Source of the DNA: Streptomyces fulvoviolaceus
GTDB lineage: Bacteria > Actinomycetota > Actinomycetes > Streptomycetales > Streptomycetaceae
Direction: 5' to 3'
Assembly (NCBI RefSeq): GCF_000718165.1
Contig: NZ_JOEY01000081.1
Coordinates: 1 to 46,556 of the forward strand
Length of the DNA: 46,556 nt
Position numbers and translations under genes: made by a program. Positions 43,657 to 46,556 of this stretch are shown here, one piece after another. Each line of letters opens with the position of its first letter. The stretch's first letter is position 1. Below the pieces are notes generated by a model. That model did not search any database, was not told where the DNA came from, and saw nothing but the letters and a program-made list of their open reading frames with translations.

Positions 43657-45102
43657 TCAGGCGGAAACCCCCGCAGCCTGACGGACCTCCGCAGACTCCA
43701 GCCCCGTAGCAGCCCGCTCAGCAGTGCCCCGAGCCCAGGCCCCACTGGTCACCGCTCCAAGCACCAGCACCGCAAGCCCGCACCCCACAAGAATCCACCA
43801 CCCCGGCACCGCGGCGGACACGAACTCGTCCTTGTACGACGAGGCGCCCACGCCGGTGGCCAGCACCGCCCCGATCACCGCGACGCCGAGCGTCTGCCCC
43901 AACTGCCGACTCGTGGAAGCCACCGCCGCGGCCACCCCGGCCTGACTCCGCGGCATCCCGGAGACCGCCGTATTGGTGATCGGCGCGTTGACGAACCCGA
44001 ACCCGATACCGAACAGCACGTACCCGAGGAACAGCGTGACGTCGGACGTCTCCGCGTCGAAGGCCGCGAAGAGCACGCCGCTCGCGGTCGTGGCGATTCC
44101 CGCGATCACCAACGACAGCCGCGGTCCCCGACTGCCCACCAGCCGCCCGGACAACGGCGCACACAGGAACATGGGCACAGCCATCGGCAGCATCCACAGC
44201 CCGGCATGCAGCGCGTCCAGCCCCCGCACGTTCTGCAGATACAGCGTCGACAGGAACAGGAACCCACCCAGCGCGGCGAACGCGCTGATCGCGATCACCG
44301 TGGCCCCACTGAACGGCGCGGACCGGAAGAACCGCAGGTCGATGAGGGGCTCGTCACGCCTGGGCTCGTACCAGAGCAGCCCGGCCAGCGCGATGACGGT
44401 CACGAGGGCGAAGGGAAGGATCGAGACGAACCCCGCGTTCGGCGCCTCGATGATCGCGTACGTCAGCGAGCCGAACAGCGCGATCACCAGGATCTGCCCG
44501 ACCGGGTCGGGTCGGCGGGCCTTGGGCGCCCGGGACTCGGGGACGTACCGCAGGGTGAGCAGCAGCGCCGCCAGCCCCACCGGCAGGTTGACCCAGAAGA
44601 TCGAGCGCCACCCGACCGAGTCCACGAGCAGCCCGCCCACCAGCGGCCCGGCGGCCATCGATATGCCCACCACCCCGCCCCACACGCCGATCGCCCGGGC
44701 GCGCTCGCGCGGTTCCGTGAAGGTGTTGGTGATGATCGACATGGCGACCGGGTTGAGCATCGAACCGCCCACCGCCTGCACCATGCGGAAGGCGACCAGC
44801 GCGTCCAGGTTCGGGGCGACGGAGCACAGCGCCGAGCCGATCGTGAAGACGATCAGCCCCGCGATGAAGACGCGCTTGCGACCGATCCGGTCGGCCGTGG
44901 AGCCGGCCAGCATCAGCAGCGAGGCGAGAACCAGCGTGTACGCGTCGATCGTCCACTGCAGACCAGCCGTGCTCGCGTCGAGGCCCCGCTGCATGGCGGG
45001 GAGGGCGACGTTGAGGGCGGTGGTGTCGAGGCTCACGATCAGCAGGCTCATACAGCAGATCGCGAGCACCAGCATGCGGCGCCGGTGGCCGAGCTCGGGC
45101 AT
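43657..45102 (-). CDS. MFS transporter, DHA2 family (EmrB/QacA-like)
   Basis: A 481-residue drug exporter with 14 helices. Motifs include LDTTALNVALPAMQRGL (motif D1), STADRIGRKRVFIAG (motif A) and GPLVGGLLVDSVGWRSIFWVNLP (motif C region, read in two parts). It is separate from the first MFS protein in sequence. The 105-base AT-richer gap to dusB should contain its promoter; no regulator gene is adjacent. Confidence 0.94.
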   Translation of the reverse strand: MPELGHRRRMLVLAICCMSLLIVSLDTTALNVALPAMQRGLDASTAGLQWTIDAYTLVLASLLMLAGSTADRIGRKRVFIAGLIVFTIGSALCSVAPNLDALVAFRMVQAVGGSMLNPVAMSIITNTFTEPRERARAIGVWGGVVGISMAAGPLVGGLLVDSVGWRSIFWVNLPVGLAALLLTLRYVPESRAPKARRPDPVGQILVIALFGSLTYAIIEAPNAGFVSILPFALVTVIALAGLLWYEPRRDEPLIDLRFFRSAPFSGATVIAISAFAALGGFLFLSTLYLQNVRGLDALHAGLWMLPMAVPMFLCAPLSGRLVGSRGPRLSLVIAGIATTASGVLFAAFDAETSDVTLFLGYVLFGIGFGFVNAPITNTAVSGMPRSQAGVAAAVASTSRQLGQTLGVAVIGAVLATGVGASSYKDEFVSAAVPGWWILVGCGLAVLVLGAVTSGAWARGTAERAATGLESAEVRQAAGVSA

Positions 45103-45207
45103 GCGCTCCAGAGTACGCCGATGTCGATAGTGCGTCTAACTAATGAGTGGTACATGATCATTGACCGGGTCGACGGGGCACTCACCCGCGTACGCGACAA
45201 TGGAGCA
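45103..45207. promoter_or_regulatory. Divergent promoter region MFS / dusB
   Basis: This short region is much more AT-rich than its surroundings. AATGA (45142-45146) and TCATT (45158-45162) form an inverted repeat around GTGGTACATGA, and ATGATCAT is itself palindromic. It could be an operator for the MFS gene. GACAAT six bases before the dusB ATG may be a -10. Confidence 0.4.
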
Positions 45208-46350
45208 ATGTCCACGCCCGTGTCCCCCTTGCAGATCGGCCCGCACACCGTCCAGCCGCCCGTCGTCCTGGCCCCCATGGCCGGGATCACGAACGCGCCC
45301 TTCCGCACCCTGTGTCGGGAGTTCAGCGGTGGCAAGGGCCTGTTCGTCAGCGAGATGATCACGACCCGGGCGCTGGTCGAGCGCAACGAGAAGACCATGC
45401 AGCTGATCCACTTCGACGCGACCGAGAAGCCGCGCTCGATCCAGCTGTACGGCGTCGACCCGGCCACCGTCGGCAAGGCCGTCCGCATGATCGCGGAGGA
45501 GGACCTCGCCGACCACATCGACCTGAACTTCGGCTGCCCCGTCCCGAAGGTGACGCGGAAGGGCGGCGGCTCCGCGCTTCCGTACAAGCGGAACCTGCTG
45601 CGGGCGATCCTGCGCGAGGCGGTCAGTGGCGCCGGCGACCTCCCGGTCACCATGAAGATGCGCAAGGGCATCGACGACGACCACATCACCTACCTCGACG
45701 CCGGCCGCATCGCCGTCGAGGAGGGCGTGACGTCCATCGCCCTGCACGGCCGCACCGCCGCCCAGCACTACGGCGGCACGGCGGACTGGGACGCGATCGC
45801 CCGCCTCAAGGAGCACGTGCCGGAGATCCCGGTCCTCGGCAACGGCGACATCTGGTCGGCGGAGGACGCGCTGCGGATGGTGCGCGAGACGGGCTGCGAC
45901 GGGGTGGTCGTGGGGCGCGGGTGCCTCGGACGGCCGTGGCTGTTCGCGGACCTGGTGGCCGCGTTCGAGGGGCGTACGGCTGACATCGCGCGTCCCTCCC
46001 TCCGCGAGGTCGCCGACGTCATGGTCCGGCACGCCACCCTGCTCGGCGAGTGGATCGGCGACGAGGCGCGTGGGGTCATCGACTTCCGCAAGCACGTGGC
46101 CTGGTACCTCAAGGGGTTCGCGGTCGGCTCCGAGATGCGCAAGCGGCTCGCGATCACGTCCTCGCTGGCCGAACTCCGGTCCGGGCTGGACGAGTTGGAC
46201 CTCGACCAGCTCTGGCCAACCGGTGCCGACGGGCCCCGTGGTCGTACGTCCGGCAACAACCGGGTGGTGCTGCCGGACGGTTGGCTGAAGGACCCGTACG
46301 ACTGCGCGGGGATCGGCGAGGACGCGGAGCTGGACACGTCCGGGGGTTGA
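45208..46350 (+). CDS. dusB: tRNA-dihydrouridine synthase
   Basis: FMN enzyme that reduces specific uridines in tRNA to dihydrouridine. The 380-residue protein has APMAGITNAPFR at the N-terminus, the catalytic cysteine in NFGCPVPKVTRKGGG, the FMN and substrate block HGRTAAQHYGGTADW, NGDIWSAEDA and VGRGCLGRPWLF, and the C-terminal helical tRNA-binding domain. Start ATG 45208 gives MSTPVSPLQIG. Repeat A4 starts 13 bases after the stop. Confidence 0.96.
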   Translation: MSTPVSPLQIGPHTVQPPVVLAPMAGITNAPFRTLCREFSGGKGLFVSEMITTRALVERNEKTMQLIHFDATEKPRSIQLYGVDPATVGKAVRMIAEEDLADHIDLNFGCPVPKVTRKGGGSALPYKRNLLRAILREAVSGAGDLPVTMKMRKGIDDDHITYLDAGRIAVEEGVTSIALHGRTAAQHYGGTADWDAIARLKEHVPEIPVLGNGDIWSAEDALRMVRETGCDGVVVGRGCLGRPWLFADLVAAFEGRTADIARPSLREVADVMVRHATLLGEWIGDEARGVIDFRKHVAWYLKGFAVGSEMRKRLAITSSLAELRSGLDELDLDQLWPTGADGPRGRTSGNNRVVLPDGWLKDPYDCAGIGEDAELDTSGG

Positions 46351-46362
46351 GGGGGATGTTTT

Positions 46363-46556
46363 CGCCCCCGCCGCCCATTCCCGTCCCTGGGGGCTGCCGC
46401 CCCCAGACCCCCGCTTTCGGCCTGAACGGCCTCGTCCTCAAACGCCGGACAGGCTAGAAAGATCAAGCCCCAGCCGGGAAAGTCCAGCCTCGGCCGGCAA
46501 AATCCAGCCCCTCCGGCGTTTGAGGAGCGGGGTCTGGGGCGGAGCCCCAGAAGGAT
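46363..46556. repeat. Repeat family A, copy 4 (runs off the end)
   Basis: Begins with a diverged end sequence (46363-46387, CCCATTCCCG instead of CCCCTACCCG) and is inverted relative to copy 1: the block with GGCCTGAACGGCCTCGTCC comes first, then CCGGCGTTTGAGGAGCGGGG. The other end is outside the window. Confidence 0.88.

Noticed and set aside
43498..45207. Open frame that would extend dusB by 570 residues
   Set aside because: The extension is the antisense of the MFS gene; DusB homology begins at MSTPVSPLQIG (45208).

Overview
The window is high-GC actinobacterial DNA. Gene content and order (leuA type 2 with a leucine leader peptide, recO-uppS, zur-znuBCA, glyS, SigE-family sigma factor, SARP regulator, XRE/DUF397 pair, several Tat or Sec exported enzymes) point to a Streptomyces chromosome. 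TTA leucine codons are almost absent but occur in three genes (SARP, beta-lactamase, one AraC regulator), as expected for a bldA-controlled streptomycete. I see no rRNA, tRNA, CRISPR array, transposase or prophage gene.

Layout. 1-5.1 kb: GH1 glycosidase, an M4 metalloprotease followed by its emfourin-type inhibitor, then leuA behind a 15-codon leader peptide and a long stem-loop. 5.1-10 kb: TerB-like protein, MMPL transporter and a NarL-type two-component pair. 10-16.8 kb: DapA-like aldolase, SigE-family sigma factor overlapping a membrane partner gene, small tyrosine-phosphatase-like protein, methyltransferase divergent from an AraC regulator, TTA-containing class A beta-lactamase, and an exported TIM-barrel glycosidase-like protein. 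16.8-27.4 kb: TAP-like peptidase, peptidoglycan-binding protein, AraC regulator with a 21-bp-spaced direct repeat upstream, VanX-like dipeptidase, a 1015-residue SARP with two TTA codons, an unrecognised regulator-like gene interrupted by a repeat, and an XRE/DUF397 pair. 27.4-34 kb: conserved core (recO, uppS, zur, znuB, znuC, znuA, glyS). 34-46.5 kb: aldo/keto reductase plus TetR behind a 36-bp operator, a MITE-like element, an exported sialidase-like protein coupled to a ricin-B lectin, AraC regulator, DUF4394 protein, LysE exporter, two DHA2 drug-efflux proteins (one divergent from an XRE/MmyB-type regulator), and dusB.

How the genes work together. znuA-znuC-znuB-zur is a self-contained zinc uptake and zinc sensing unit: two Zur-like boxes sit over the predicted -35 and -10 of znuA, whose transcript looks leaderless. 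Protease and inhibitor form one operon. The lectin and sialidase-like genes share a TAATG overlap and lie downstream of an AraC regulator on the same strand. MMPL, kinase and response regulator form a likely envelope-stress or efflux unit.

The most unusual layer is repeat DNA. Family A (four copies, perfect 25-bp terminal inverted repeats where complete) has been captured by neighbouring genes: it supplies about 33 C-terminal residues of the DapA-like protein, the last codons and stop of zur, and the upstream region next to the start codon of the LysE gene. Family B (three copies) lies at gene 3' ends. Family C is a 249-bp MITE-like element flanked by CTAG that provides the stop codons of both flanking genes; a 36-bp piece of its interior is also present, in frame, inside another gene. 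I found no clearly new multi-gene system; the repeat-gene fusions, the TTA-bearing regulators and the operator architectures are the best leads.
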